A stretch of 39,492 bases of DNA from Marmoricola sp. (GCF_025965215.1 NZ_JAOPXI010000087.1:1-39492); one strand, 5' to 3'; shown: positions 1 through 8,823, numbered from the stretch's first letter. The notes: generated by a model from the sequence alone, not told the origin. A program made the numbers and translations.

Positions 1-430
1 CGTTGGCCTGGATCTCGATGTCCGAGGACTGCCCGTAGGTGCCCTCGGTGTACGGCTGGTGGATCAGGATCCGGCTGTTCGGCAGCGCCATCCGCTTGCC
101 CGGCGTACCGGCGGCGAGCAGGATCGCGGCAGCCGACGCGGCCTGGCCCAGGCAGACCGTCTGCACGTCCGGCTGGATGAACTTCATCGTGTCGTAGATC
201 GCCGTCATGGCCGTGAACGAGCCACCGGGCGAGTTGATGTAGATGGAGATGTCACGCCCGGGATCCATTGACTCCAGGCAGAGCAGCTGGGCCATCACGG
301 CGTTGGCGATGTCGTCGCTGATCGGCGTGCCGAGGAAGATGATCCGGTCCTCGAACAGCTTGGCGTAGGGGTCGATCCGGCGGATGCCGTACGAGGTGCG
401 CTCTTCCCACTGCGGGATGTAGTAGTTCAT
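1..430 (-). CDS. clpP2: ATP-dependent Clp protease proteolytic subunit ClpP2 (partial, C-terminus outside window)
   Basis: Serine peptidase subunit that forms the cytoplasmic ClpP1P2 barrel and degrades unfolded or tagged proteins handed over by ClpX or ClpC. The reverse strand from an ATG at 428-430 encodes about 143 residues beginning [15 protein letters not shown]; the gene runs off the left edge, so the catalytic Asp is not seen. Visible family marks are the INSPGG turn (residues 66-70), the nucleophile in GQAASAAA (Ser99) and the His in ILIHQPY (His124). The GQAASAAA form and the position directly after a second clpP match actinobacterial ClpP2, as in M. tuberculosis tig-clpP1-clpP2. The start lies 13 bases after the preceding clpP stop, so the two are one operon; clpX would be expected further left but is not in view. 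Confidence 0.95.
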   Translation of the reverse strand, partial: MNYYIPQWEERTSYGIRRIDPYAKLFEDRIIFLGTPISDDIANAVMAQLLCLESMDPGRDISIYINSPGGSFTAMTAIYDTMKFIQPDVQTVCLGQAASAAAILLAAGTPGKRMALPNSRILIHQPYTEGTYGQSSDIEIQAN

Positions 431-443
431 GAGGTCCTTGTCC

Positions 444-1133
444 TTAGTCCTTGTTCCGGGCCGGACGGCCCTCGTCGGCGGCTTCGCGCGCACTGCTGAT
501 GACCTTGTCGATGAACCCGTAGTCCTTGGCCTGCTCCGCCGTGAACCAGCGGTCGCGGTCGGCGTCGTTCTCGACCTGCTCGAGCGCCTGTCCGGTGTGC
601 TGGGCGATGAGCTCGAAGAGCACCTTCTTGATGTGCAGGGACTGCTGCGCCTGGATCTTGATGTCCGAGGCCGAACCGCCCATGCCGCCCGAGGGCTGGT
701 GCATCATGATCCGCGCGTGCGGGAGGGCGTACCGCTTGCCGTGGGCGCCGGCGCAGAGCAGGAACTGCCCCATCGAGGCGGCCAGGCCCATGCCCACCGT
801 CGCGACGTCGTTGGGGATGTAGTTCATGGTGTCGTAGATCGCCATCCCGGCATCGACCGAGCCGCCCGGGCTGTTGATGTACAGGAAGATGTCCGCCTCG
901 GGATCCTCGGCCGAGAGCAGGAGCAGCTGGGCGCAGATCGCGTTCGCGTTCTGGTCGCGCACCTCCGACCCGAGGAACACCGTGCGCTCCTTGAGGAGTC
1001 GCTGGTAGATGTGGTCATCGAGCCCGTACGACGACGAGCCGCCGTTCATCTGCGGCGCCGTGGTCAGCTGGGGAGTGGGGATCTGGTTCACGTCGATGAC
1101 ACTAGACGGACCGATCGGCAAAACCACGGGCAA
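444..1133 (-). CDS. clpP1: ATP-dependent Clp protease proteolytic subunit ClpP1
   Basis: Partner subunit of ClpP2 in the actinobacterial two-component Clp protease. The Ser-His-Asp triad is readable in the 229-residue frame: Ser120 in GLAASMG, His145 in IMMHQP and Asp190 in [16 protein letters not shown] lies near residue 86. GLAASMG resembles mycobacterial ClpP1 (GMAASMG) rather than ClpP2. The start is uncertain: the longest frame opens with TTG at 1133, a GTG lies at 1091 and an ATG at 1049 (MNGGSSSYG), and none has a clear ribosome site. Homologues usually carry only a short extension before the [12 protein letters not shown] block, so 1091 or 1049 may be the true start. It is the first gene of the clpP pair. 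Confidence 0.93.
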   Translation of the reverse strand: MPVVLPIGPSSVIDVNQIPTPQLTTAPQMNGGSSSYGLDDHIYQRLLKERTVFLGSEVRDQNANAICAQLLLLSAEDPEADIFLYINSPGGSVDAGMAIYDTMNYIPNDVATVGMGLAASMGQFLLCAGAHGKRYALPHARIMMHQPSGGMGGSASDIKIQAQQSLHIKKVLFELIAQHTGQALEQVENDADRDRWFTAEQAKDYGFIDKVISSAREAADEGRPARNKD

Positions 1134-1173
1134 TGGGCCGATGTTCGCTCTCGGCGGATTCCGGTCCCCGGCG

Positions 1174-1626
1174 TCAGGCTTCGACAGCCGCCTTGATCTT
1201 CGCGAGGGTCGCGGCGATCCCGCTGTTCAGCTCGTCGTCGTGGCCGGCTGCTCCGCCGAGGAACGGGACCATCAGCCTCGAGGGGATCGTGTAGGCCGAG
1301 AGCACCCGCCGTCCGGTGACCTTGGTCCCGGTCGCGGTCGGCTCCAGCTCGTAGACCCAGGTGGCGCCGCTCTCGCGGGTCCGCCACGCCACCGCCCGCT
1401 CGGGCTCCCAGCGCACCACCTTCGAGGTCGTCGGCCAGAGGACCGCCTTACGGCGGTTGATCCCGATGATGGTGGCCCCGATCCCGGGCTTGCCGATGAC
1501 GTAGGCCCGCCGCAGCTCGGGGCTGAACTCCGGCATCCGGGCGAGGTCCGAGAGCACGTCCCAGATCCGGGCCGGAGTGGCAGCCATCTCGAGGCTCGTG
1601 CCGACGTTCTTGGGTTGCTCGGACAT
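1174..1626 (-). CDS. SRPBCC (START/Bet v 1-like) family protein
   Basis: A 150-residue cytoplasmic protein of the SRPBCC polyketide-cyclase/dehydrase type, which has a helix-grip fold around a hydrophobic ligand cavity. The N-terminal pattern ([24 protein letters not shown]) and the central [19 protein letters not shown] strand pair are typical. The ligand is unknown. ATG at 1624-1626 is preceded by AGGAG at good spacing. The start lies two bases after the stop of the lipase-like hydrolase upstream, so the two are almost certainly co-transcribed; a role with a lipid-like substrate is a guess from that pairing. Confidence 0.85.
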   Translation of the reverse strand: MSEQPKNVGTSLEMAATPARIWDVLSDLARMPEFSPELRRAYVIGKPGIGATIIGINRRKAVLWPTTSKVVRWEPERAVAWRTRESGATWVYELEPTATGTKVTGRRVLSAYTIPSRLMVPFLGGAAGHDDELNSGIAATLAKIKAAVEA

Positions 1627-1628
1627 GG

Positions 1629-2858
1629 TCAGCTCCTGGGAGTGGTGGTCGATCCTGTGCGGGCGAGCCAGCCGCGCAGGGCGGCGTACACGTCGTCGTG
1701 GTTGAGCAGGTCGAAGTGGCCGGCCCCGGGTACGTGCAGGACGTCGGCACCCGGGAACATCTCGACATCACCGGGCAGCAGCCCGACGGCCGAACGGTAC
1801 TGGACCAGGAGGTCGCCGACGGTCGCGGCCACCGGATGCTTCGGCGACCTGCTGAGCGTTGCCGCCACCAAGTGGTAGCGCGCGTTCGGGACAGCCGCGA
1901 CGTCCTCGGGCATGCCGTCGTGCAGGTCGAGGACACCGACGGACCGTTGCTCGAAGATCCGCGCGAGCGGCATCAGCTCGGGAGCGCGCGCGGCAACCCG
2001 GATCCCGCGGGCGATCGAGCGCTCGACCGGCGAGCCGGTGTGCGGAGCTCCCAGGGTGACGATGTCGGTGACCAGGTCGGTCCACGGCGCGTCCGAGTCG
2101 AGCGTGACCGCACAGGCGGCTCGGGCCATCAGGCCGCCCATCGAGTGGCCGACCAGGGCGATGCGGCGAACCTCGGTGGGCCAGCTGGCCACCAGCCGGG
2201 TGAGAAGTGAGCTGAGCGCCACCCCGGCTTCGGCGAGCGAGACTCCCGTGTTGGCGCGCACGAAGACCGGGCTCCAGCCCTCGTCGGCGGCCAGGCGGAC
2301 GCCGTACGAGGCCGCCGTGGTGCCGTCGGCCGGGCGTGGACGGCTCTGCCGGTCCCAGTAGTCCTCGGTCTCGCACAGCCCATGCAGGAACACGACGATG
2401 GCATCGCTCGCCTGGGGGTAGGCGTGTCCCAGGCCGGCGCGCGTGAGCGGCACGTCACGCCCACGCTGCCGTACGCCGATCTCGATCGCGAGCGGCGAAC
2501 CATCGGCGACCAGCTTGTCGCCGATCAGGCCGTTGACCGCCGAGACCACGAACCGACCGCGGGCCCCGTCCTCGATCGCCGGGCCCAGACCGAGCCGGTC
2601 GGCGCGGCGCAACGCCTTCGCCGAGGCGCGCAGACCCAGCCCGATGCCGGCGTAGATCCCGCTGGCGATGCCGTCGTGGACCCGGTGCGGAACGGTGGGG
2701 CCGCCAACGACCTTGTCGAGGACGCCGTGTACCCGGCTGGACACCGATCCGTGGATGTCGCGAACGGCTCCGAGGACCAGGAGATCGAGGTGCTCAGCAG
2801 CCAGGGCGGCAGCCTCCAGCACGCCTGCTTCGGACTCCGGCGCCGTACGGGTGCTCAT
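1629..2858 (-). CDS. alpha/beta hydrolase, lipase-like
   Basis: A 409-residue alpha/beta hydrolase. Residues 1-140 are a helical, Ala-rich region without a signal peptide. The hydrolase core starts at VVFLHGLCETEDYW (oxyanion-loop HG), has the nucleophile elbow GHSMGG (serine in G-H-S-M-G), a later VTLGAPHTGS segment typical of triacylglycerol-lipase/PGAP1-like members, and a C-terminal GAGHFDLLNH carrying the probable catalytic His. Substrate not predictable; an ester of a lipid or polyhydroxyalkanoate type is plausible. The gene is two bases upstream of the SRPBCC gene, in the same operon, and separate from tig by about 80 bases that hold two small inverted repeats. Confidence 0.88.
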   Translation of the reverse strand: MSTRTAPESEAGVLEAAALAAEHLDLLVLGAVRDIHGSVSSRVHGVLDKVVGGPTVPHRVHDGIASGIYAGIGLGLRASAKALRRADRLGLGPAIEDGARGRFVVSAVNGLIGDKLVADGSPLAIEIGVRQRGRDVPLTRAGLGHAYPQASDAIVVFLHGLCETEDYWDRQSRPRPADGTTAASYGVRLAADEGWSPVFVRANTGVSLAEAGVALSSLLTRLVASWPTEVRRIALVGHSMGGLMARAACAVTLDSDAPWTDLVTDIVTLGAPHTGSPVERSIARGIRVAARAPELMPLARIFEQRSVGVLDLHDGMPEDVAAVPNARYHLVAATLSRSPKHPVAATVGDLLVQYRSAVGLLPGDVEMFPGADVLHVPGAGHFDLLNHDDVYAALRGWLARTGSTTTPRS

Positions 2859-2924
2859 GGCTGTGAGTCAACGCAGCCCGGGATCGCAAGTCAACGATCC
2901 GGGGCTGCGTCGTGGATCACATTC

Positions 2925-2942
2925 AGTGCACGACTGTGCACT
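2925..2942 (-). terminator. small hairpin at the end of tig
   Basis: AGTGCAC and GTGCACT form a 7-bp inverted repeat with a 4-base loop, touching the tig stop codon (2942-2944). A second repeat, GGATCG/CGATCC, lies at 2881-2900. There is no T-tract, so the terminator role is weakly supported; either repeat could instead belong to the promoter of the downstream hydrolase. Confidence 0.35.
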
Positions 2943-4336
2943 CAGGCGTCGGCGGGTTCTTCCTGCGCCACGGCATCGGTCTCCGACGCGGCCTCGGCCT
3001 GCGGCTCACCGATCGAACCGTCGGGCAGCAGGTTCTTCAGCTCCACGTGGTTGCCGGACGCGTCGGTCACCTTCGCGCCCTCGACGATCAGCGCGAGCGC
3101 CTTGCCGCGCACGACCTCGGCCACCATCTCGGGGATGTGGTTGTGCTCGACCATGTGCTTGACGAACTCGTCCGGGTTCTGGCCCGACTGCTGCGCCCGC
3201 CGGAACAGGTGCGCCGACAGCTCGCTCTGGTCGACCCCGAGCTCCTCTGCCTTGGCGACCTCGTCGAGCAGGAATTGGGCCGCCATCGCGTCGCGAACAC
3301 GCTTCTCGAGCTCGGCCTCGAACTCGTCGACGGTCTGCTCCTGGTCGTCCAGGTACTGCTCCATCGTCATGCCCTGGTACATCAGCTGCTGCTCGATCTC
3401 GCCCTTGCGCTCGGCGATCTCGGCGGTGATGGCGGCTTCGGGCAGCGGGATCTCGGCAGCGTCGAGGAGCTTCTCCAGGACGGCGTCGCGCGCCGCCGCA
3501 GCCTGCTCGAGGCGCTTGCCGCGCTCCAGGCGCGTGCGGACGTCCTCGCGCAGCTCCTCGGCGGTGTCGAACTCGGACGCGGTCTGGGCGAACTCGTCGT
3601 CGAAGGCCGGCAGCTCCTGCTCCTTGACCGAGGAGACCTTGACAACGACGTCGACGTCCTGACCGGCGAGGTCGCCGCCGAGGAGCTGGCTCACGAACGT
3701 GGCCTCCTCACCCGAGGACAGGCCGCGCAGTGCGTCGTCGACGCCGTCGAGCATGTCGCCCGCGCCCACCTTGTAGGAGTACCCGTTGACCTCGCCGCCC
3801 TCGACGGTCTCGCCGTCGGAGGAGGCGGTCAGGTCGATCGTGACGACATCGCCGTCCTGGGCAGCCCGGTCGACCTCGTTGAGGGTCGCGAACCGCTCGC
3901 GCAGGTTCTCGACCTGCTCGGCCACGTCCTCCTCGGTCACGGTGAGGTCATCGACCTGGACGACCAGGTCGTCGTACGCCGGGACGTCGATGGTCGGACG
4001 CACGTCGACCTCGGCGGTGAACTCCAGGGTCTCGTTGTCGTCGAACTTGGTGATGTCGATCTCCGGCTGGGCCAGCGGTTGCAGGTCGTTCTCCTGCAGC
4101 GCCTGCACGTACAGCTTGGGAAGGGCGTCGTTGATCGCCTCGTCCAGCACGGCGCCGCGGCCGACCTGGCGGTCGATGACGGCCGGCGGGACCTTGCCCT
4201 TGCGGAAACCGGGGACGTTCACCTGCTTCGCGATCCGCTGGTAGGCCGCGTCGAGGCTGGGCTTCAGCTCTTCGAACGGGACCTCGATGGTGAGCTTGGC
4301 CCGGGTGGGGTTCAGCGTCTCGACGGCGCTCTTCAC
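2942..4336 (-). CDS. tig: trigger factor
   Basis: Ribosome-bound chaperone with peptidyl-prolyl isomerase activity that meets nascent chains at the tunnel exit. The 464-residue protein has the normal order: N-terminal ribosome-binding domain with the signature region VPGFRKGKVP (about residues 43-52), a central FKBP-type PPIase domain (about 160-245, with DVVTIDLTAS), and a helical C-terminal domain ending in an acidic, Ala-rich tail. Start is GTG at 4334-4336, supported by AAGGAG seven bases upstream. It lies on the clpP strand, in the family-typical order tig-clpP1-clpP2, but here two unrelated genes separate tig from clpP1. Confidence 0.96.
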   Translation of the reverse strand: MKSAVETLNPTRAKLTIEVPFEELKPSLDAAYQRIAKQVNVPGFRKGKVPPAVIDRQVGRGAVLDEAINDALPKLYVQALQENDLQPLAQPEIDITKFDDNETLEFTAEVDVRPTIDVPAYDDLVVQVDDLTVTEEDVAEQVENLRERFATLNEVDRAAQDGDVVTIDLTASSDGETVEGGEVNGYSYKVGAGDMLDGVDDALRGLSSGEEATFVSQLLGGDLAGQDVDVVVKVSSVKEQELPAFDDEFAQTASEFDTAEELREDVRTRLERGKRLEQAAAARDAVLEKLLDAAEIPLPEAAITAEIAERKGEIEQQLMYQGMTMEQYLDDQEQTVDEFEAELEKRVRDAMAAQFLLDEVAKAEELGVDQSELSAHLFRRAQQSGQNPDEFVKHMVEHNHIPEMVAEVVRGKALALIVEGAKVTDASGNHVELKNLLPDGSIGEPQAEAASETDAVAQEEPADA

Positions 4337-4369
4337 AGGTGTTCTCCTTGTTGCGGTGATCAGGTGCAG

Positions 4370-4442
4370 TCGGGGCGACAGGACTCGAACCTGCGGTCTC
4401 CTGCTCCCAAAGCAGGCGCGCTAGCCACTACGCTACGCCCCG
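4370..4442 (-). tRNA. tRNA-Pro(TGG)
   Basis: The reverse strand folds as a complete 73-nt cloverleaf. The acceptor stem is CGGGGCG/CGCCCCG with discriminator A, the anticodon stem CCTGC/GCAGG has loop TTTGGGA (anticodon TGG), and the T-arm is GCAGG-TTCGAGT-CCTGT with one terminal G-T pair. CCA is not encoded. It sits just upstream of tig on the same strand. Confidence 0.95.
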
Positions 4443-4567
4443 GTTTGACGACCCGCTCCGGGCCGACAGCAGAGTCTAGAGGACAGCCGACATGCGGCCC
4501 CAATCGCGCCTGTGGCAGAATTGCCTTCGGCCTTCCGGACTCATCACGGATGATCTCGTGGGGCCAC

Positions 4568-4641
4568 GGGGATGTAGCTCAATGGTAGAGCCCCAGTCTT
4601 CCAAACTGATTACGCGGGTTCGATTCCCGTCATCCCCTCCA
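4568..4641 (+). tRNA. tRNA-Gly(TCC)
   Basis: Acceptor stem GGGGATG (4568-4574) pairs with CATCCCC (4631-4637); discriminator T at 4638 is followed by an encoded CCA. The D-arm is GCTC-AATGGTA-GAGC, the anticodon loop CTTCCAA (anticodon TCC), and the T-loop is TTCGATT. The lowest anticodon-stem pair is a C-A mismatch. The 3' half is overlapped antisense by the end of the monooxygenase gene. Confidence 0.94.
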
Positions 4642-5632
4642 CTGATGTCCGGCGCGCGGCCCTGACGGCCGGCATCACCGTGTCGCAGACCAGCCGCAGG
4701 CTCTCCCACGACGCCTCGGCGGGCAGGCCGCCGCACAGCGGGTGGCTGCTGACGACCCGGATCTCGCGGCTCAGGCACTTCGCGATCAGGTCATCCGGGG
4801 TCTCGACGGCGTAGGTACCGCGTTCGCGCATCGCCTCGACCGACTCCGAGGGGTCGCGGACCAGGGAGGTGTTCTCGTTGTGCCAGGCGTTGTAGCCGCG
4901 AGCCTCGGCGAGGAAGTACTCCCCGTTCTCGGCCCAGAAGCGGTCCGGGTCCTCGGAGCAGAACACCGTGGCCGGGCCGGGCGTCGGCAGCAGCACGAAG
5001 CCGGGTTCCCGACCGAGGGCCCGACACTCGGCCTGGTACAGCTCCTTGAGCGATGGGTCGGCCGCCTGGGGCTGGAAGTGCAGTCCGAGCCGGGCCGCCC
5101 GGCGAGCGGCTGCCGGTGATCCGCCGCCGTAGAACAGGACCGGCTGACGCCGCGGCGTCGGCAGCACCCGGACACGACGCCCCCGGAAGTCGAACTCCTC
5201 ACCGGTCCAGGCCTGCTGGAGCACCCGGATCGTCTCCTCGAGGTCGCGACCGCGTGACTCCCACGACGCCCCGAACATCGCGTATTCCTCGGGCCGGTAG
5301 CCGAGCCCGATCGTGTAGGTCACCCGGCTGTTGCTGACGTGGTCGAGCACGGCGATGTCCTCGGCCAGCCGCAGCGGGTCGTACAGGTTGGCGAGCAGGG
5401 CCGCCACCGAGATCGAGACGGAGGAGGTCCGCGCGGCCACCGCCGCGGCGACGAGCAGCGGGCTCGGCAGGTAGCCGTCAGTCGTGGCGTGGTGCTCGGA
5501 GAGCACGATCGCGTCCTGCCCGTGCTCCTCGAGGTAGACGGCCTGGTCCAGGCAGCGCTCGAACATCTCGTGCTGACGACCCAACGCCTCGCCGGGCGCC
5601 CGGAAGTCGTAGCGGGTCACGAACGCGGTCAT
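4610..5632 (-). CDS. LLM-class flavin-dependent oxidoreductase
   Basis: Luciferase-like monooxygenase fold (TIM barrel) using FMN or, often in actinobacteria, F420; the substrate cannot be told from sequence. The 340 residues carry YLEEHGQDAIVLSEHH near the N-terminus, the barrel strand VTYTIGLGYRPEEYAMFG and FYGGGSPAAARRAARLG, all typical of the family. ATG at 5632 overlaps the membrane-protein stop by four bases (ATGA), showing translational coupling. The last codons (SVEGMTGIEPA) and the TAA stop at 4610-4612 are read antisense through the T-arm of tRNA-Gly, so the true functional C-terminus is probably the RAARR region just before. Confidence 0.88.
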   Translation of the reverse strand: MTAFVTRYDFRAPGEALGRQHEMFERCLDQAVYLEEHGQDAIVLSEHHATTDGYLPSPLLVAAAVAARTSSVSISVAALLANLYDPLRLAEDIAVLDHVSNSRVTYTIGLGYRPEEYAMFGASWESRGRDLEETIRVLQQAWTGEEFDFRGRRVRVLPTPRRQPVLFYGGGSPAAARRAARLGLHFQPQAADPSLKELYQAECRALGREPGFVLLPTPGPATVFCSEDPDRFWAENGEYFLAEARGYNAWHNENTSLVRDPSESVEAMRERGTYAVETPDDLIAKCLSREIRVVSSHPLCGGLPAEASWESLRLVCDTVMPAVRAARRTSVEGMTGIEPA

Positions 5633-6765
5633 AGGTGCCTCTCGGGAACGGCAGAGCGGGAACGCCGAACGACGGGCGCGAGGATCAGCAGCGACAGCCC
5701 GAAGCAGAGCGCGACGTACCAGAGTGAACCAGCAGGACGGCCGTTCTCGGTCACGCCTGCGCTGCCGCCGAGGGTCTGCGGCAGGGCGAGGATCCAGAAC
5801 ACCGCGAAGAAGGCCAGATAGGTCCCGACGTACGCGAGCGGGTACCAGCCGAGGAAACCCGGTGGCGCCTCGGCGCTCTCCCGCCAGCTCACGGCGATCT
5901 CACGCAGGGTGACCAGGCCGGCCGCCACCATCATCACGATCAGCAGGGCGTGCACGGCGCCCGTATACGGGTGGTCCACCAGGTCGAGGTAGGTAACGGG
6001 GAGCTGGCCCGGCAGCGAGACGACCGGCGTGAGGGCCCCGACGACCACTGCTGCACCGAGCACCGACCGTGCGGTGGGCCGGGAGCGTCGCTGCAGTACC
6101 AACAGGCACAGCAGCGCGAAGGCGGTCGGCATCACCAGGGCGAAGTTCACGATGCTCGACATCGGCACCGAGCCGAGGCGGTCGCGGGTCATCGACTCCG
6201 AGTAGTCCCACGCCCACCAGAGCTTCTGCGGGCCGAGGTGGTCGAAGATCTCGTAGATGCACTGGTGCGTGAAGCCCAGGCACACGGCAGTCAGCAGCGC
6301 ACCGCGGAAACCCGGGTGGCGCGCCCGGACGCCGAGCCGCTCGACGATGACCCAGGCCAGGTAGACCAGCGCGGGGTACAGGCACAGGATGTAGAGCGGC
6401 ATCCGTTCGTAGACGAAGCCGATCGTGAACACGTTGTGCACGAAGATCGCCGGCACGTAGGAGGCGATCCCGAAGGCAGCCGGGAAGTAGAGCGGCGGCT
6501 CCAGGACCGCGACGTAGACGACCGCGGCGAGCCAGACCCCCAGGTTCACCGCGCTGCCGGTCCGCCGGAGGGTCACGATCGCGTGGGTCAGGGCCAGCAC
6601 GGCACCGACGACCATCAGCAGTTCGACGAACGGCATCGACGGGTCTGGGAGGTGCAGGGGGTCGTTGACGTAGACGAAGCGGTGGGCGTGCTCACACGGG
6701 ATCCCGCCCAGGGAGTCGGCCAGCTCACGGAAGCGCGGTGTGCACAGGTCCGACGTCGCGAGCAC
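5629..6765 (-). CDS. polytopic membrane protein of unknown function
   Basis: A 378-residue protein with about nine hydrophobic segments (for example FVELLMVVGAVLALTHAIV, LYILCLYPALVYLAWVIV, LVMPTAFALLCLLVLQ, YVGTYLAFFAVFWILAL). I do not recognise the family. The first 40 residues are soluble and contain CEHAHRF. Possible functional residues lie in the loop FTHQCIYEIFDHLGPQKLWWAWDYSES, which is rich in His, Asp and Trp. GTG at 6765 is chosen because GGAGG lies five bases upstream. The gene is the first of a two-gene unit with the monooxygenase and lies directly behind an AGAAC-type palindrome, which suggests a ligand-responsive repressor controls both. Confidence 0.75.
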   Translation of the reverse strand: MLATSDLCTPRFRELADSLGGIPCEHAHRFVYVNDPLHLPDPSMPFVELLMVVGAVLALTHAIVTLRRTGSAVNLGVWLAAVVYVAVLEPPLYFPAAFGIASYVPAIFVHNVFTIGFVYERMPLYILCLYPALVYLAWVIVERLGVRARHPGFRGALLTAVCLGFTHQCIYEIFDHLGPQKLWWAWDYSESMTRDRLGSVPMSSIVNFALVMPTAFALLCLLVLQRRSRPTARSVLGAAVVVGALTPVVSLPGQLPVTYLDLVDHPYTGAVHALLIVMMVAAGLVTLREIAVSWRESAEAPPGFLGWYPLAYVGTYLAFFAVFWILALPQTLGGSAGVTENGRPAGSLWYVALCFGLSLLILAPVVRRSRSAVPERHL

Positions 6766-6789
6766 ATGGACCTCCGGTCGCCAGAAAAC

Positions 6790-6803
6790 GAGAACGTGTT
6801 CTC
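6790..6803. promoter_or_regulatory. palindromic operator GAGAAC-GT-GTTCTC
   Basis: Six-base arms GAGAAC and GTTCTC separated by GT, 25 bases upstream of the GTG start of the membrane-protein gene. It has the AAC-N2-GTT core seen in sites of TetR-family lipid/steroid regulators such as KstR (TnnAACnnGTTnnA), though the outer T/A are absent. A second site with the same core lies before the thiolase gene at 25909-25920. No regulator gene of that type is in the window. Confidence 0.6.
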
Positions 6804-6836
6804 ATTCTGTCGGGCGGACGCCGTCCGGTCCAGCAC

Positions 6837-7955
6837 TTACTGGTTCAGGTCGGGGAACCTGCGGTGCACCAGTACCAGTGCGCCGTCGTCGTTGCTGCTC
6901 GCGAGCTGGTCGATCAGCTTGCGGGCACCCTTCTGGTAGCCGGTCGGGAACAGCAGCTGCCCGCGGCCGGCAAGTTTGTCGATCCCGCTGCCGATGTCCC
7001 GGCTCACGGTCTCGACGAGCCCGTCGGTGTACATCACCAACGCGTCGTCGGGCAGCAGCCGACCCCGTACGACCTCGAAGGTCGCATCCGGGATCAGCCC
7101 GAGCACCGGGCCGTCGGAGTCGAGGATCGACCATCGACCAGAGCCCGCGTGCAACCACACCGCCGGCGGGTGACCGGCCTTGCGCAGCTCGAAGTCACCG
7201 GTGCGCAACGACAGGTGCAGGTGGATCGCCGATGCGAAGCCCTCCTCCCACTCCTGGCGCAGCAGGTACTGGTTCGCGTCCCGCAGGAAACGATCCGGGG
7301 CTACCGCCGAGCACAGTCCGCCGAACGCACCCGAGAGCAACAGCGACCGGGTGCCGGCGTCGATCCCCTTGCCCGAGACGTCGACCACCACGAGGTCCAG
7401 GGTCGAACCATCGGTGGCGCGACTCGCCACGATGAAGTCGCCTCCGAACGAGGTGCCTCCCGCTGAACGGGTGGCCGACTCGACGTGCCACTCCTGCGGC
7501 AGCGACGGGATCGCGCCCTGGTTGGCGATCCGGTCCCGCAGGTCGACGAACATCGACTCGCCGCGGGGCCCGGCCACGCCGAGCTTCATCCGCCGGAACG
7601 AGGTCACCATGATCAGCAGGGCGATCGCGAAGGTGATCACCACCCGCACGACGGTGACCGTGTTGATGCTCGGCATCGACACGATCAGCACCATCACCGC
7701 CACCAGGCAGAAGCCCACGAACCACGGCAGCGTGCGCGGTCCGAGCCACAGGCTGGCGAGCACGATCGGGAGCAGGAGGGCGGCCTGCGGGAAGACGTTC
7801 GGGGCGACGACGCCACCGATCGTCAGGCCGATGGTGAGCAGCACGAGGAACGCGACGGCCGGACGATCCGAGTCCAGGCCCTGGCGTCGCAGACGCGTCC
7901 AGCCGCTGCGCAGCCGCTGACCCGGGCGCGCCTGCGATCTGGTCACCGCGGGCAC
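6837..7955 (-). CDS. membrane-anchored PP2C/SpoIIE-type serine phosphatase
   Basis: A 372-residue protein with an N-terminal cytoplasmic stretch, about four membrane helices (residues 33-120, including VAFLVLLTIGLTIGGVVAP and VVRVVITFAIALLIMV), and a C-terminal SpoIIE (PP2C-like) domain. Readable metal-binding and catalytic motifs are FGGDF, VVVDVSGKGIDAG, RKAGHPPAVW and MYTDGLVE. Such proteins dephosphorylate anti-sigma-factor antagonists or similar targets; neither an anti-sigma nor an antagonist gene is adjacent, so the partner is unknown. GTG at 7955 is the longest start; another GTG lies three codons inside. Confidence 0.88.
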   Translation of the reverse strand: MPAVTRSQARPGQRLRSGWTRLRRQGLDSDRPAVAFLVLLTIGLTIGGVVAPNVFPQAALLLPIVLASLWLGPRTLPWFVGFCLVAVMVLIVSMPSINTVTVVRVVITFAIALLIMVTSFRRMKLGVAGPRGESMFVDLRDRIANQGAIPSLPQEWHVESATRSAGGTSFGGDFIVASRATDGSTLDLVVVDVSGKGIDAGTRSLLLSGAFGGLCSAVAPDRFLRDANQYLLRQEWEEGFASAIHLHLSLRTGDFELRKAGHPPAVWLHAGSGRWSILDSDGPVLGLIPDATFEVVRGRLLPDDALVMYTDGLVETVSRDIGSGIDKLAGRGQLLFPTGYQKGARKLIDQLASSNDDGALVLVHRRFPDLNQ

Positions 7956-7989
7956 AGCGCGTCGTTGCGTTGTCGGGACAGCACGAGCC

Positions 7990-8823
7990 TCAGCCTACGG
8001 CCCGCGACCGGAACACCGGCTGGCACCGCGGGCACCAGAACAGGTTGCGGCCGACCAGGACCTCGGTCCGGATGCGTGCCCCGCAGACCAAGCAGCCCTG
8101 CCCGTGTCTGCGGTAGACGTACACCTCGCCGCCGTGATCGTCCTTGCGCGGCGGGCGGCCCATGGCCTCCGGGGTGTGCTCGGGCCGGACCGTGTCGATG
8201 CGACCGGTGAGCACGCCGTACTGCATCAGCTCGACGAGGTCCGACCACAGCGTCATGAACTGCGTGCGGCGAAGGGTGCTGCCCGGCCGCAGCGGATGGA
8301 CCCGGTGACGGAACAGGATCTCAGCGCGGTAGACGTTCCCGACCCCGGCGAGCACGGTCTGGTCCATGAGCAGGTCACCGATCGGACGATGACTGCGCGA
8401 GATCCGGTCCCAGACGCGCTCGGGGTCGGCGTCGGATCGCAACGGATCCTCCCCCAGCTGGGCGAGGATCGCGTCGCGCTTGGCGGCGCCGATCAGGTCG
8501 CACTGGGTGGCGCCGCGGAGATCCGCGTAGGTCGAGCCGTTGGCCAGCCTCAGCCGCACCTGCCCGGTCGTCACGGCGGGCGGCGGACCGGAGAACAGGT
8601 CGAACTTGCCGATCAGGCCGAGGTGCACGTGAATGATGCGCTCACCGTCGAACTCGACGAACAGGTGCTTGCCGGCTGAGGTCGCCGCGACCACCACGGC
8701 ACCGTCGAGCTGGGCTGCGTCCGCGGCGAAACGCCCCTGGGGGCTGCTGACCCGTACCGGCCCACCGGCGAAGGCGGCGTCGAGGTCCTTCGCGAGCCGC
8801 AGCAGGGTGTGGCCCTCAGGCAT
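7990..8823 (-). CDS. nei: Fpg/Nei-family DNA glycosylase (Nei1-like)
   Basis: Bifunctional glycosylase/AP lyase of base-excision repair that removes oxidised bases. It begins MPEGHTLLRLAKDL, giving the catalytic Pro2 and Glu3 after Met removal. The helix-two-turn-helix contains DQTVLAGVGNVYRAEILF, and the C-terminus has a complete zinc finger (CLVCGARIRTEVLVGRNLFWCPRCQ). The MPEGHTL start and the neighbouring rpiB match M. tuberculosis Rv2464c (nei)/Rv2465c. The ATG overlaps the rpiB stop by eight bases, so they are translated from one mRNA. Length (277 aa) is normal. Confidence 0.93.
   Translation of the reverse strand: MPEGHTLLRLAKDLDAAFAGGPVRVSSPQGRFAADAAQLDGAVVVAATSAGKHLFVEFDGERIIHVHLGLIGKFDLFSGPPPAVTTGQVRLRLANGSTYADLRGATQCDLIGAAKRDAILAQLGEDPLRSDADPERVWDRISRSHRPIGDLLMDQTVLAGVGNVYRAEILFRHRVHPLRPGSTLRRTQFMTLWSDLVELMQYGVLTGRIDTVRPEHTPEAMGRPPRKDDHGGEVYVYRRHGQGCLVCGARIRTEVLVGRNLFWCPRCQPVFRSRAVG

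Noticed and set aside
2912-4588. 558-codon open frame on the + strand over trigger factor
   Set aside because: It is antisense to tig in high-GC DNA, has no recognisable domain and runs through both ends of tRNA-Pro; a shadow of codon bias.
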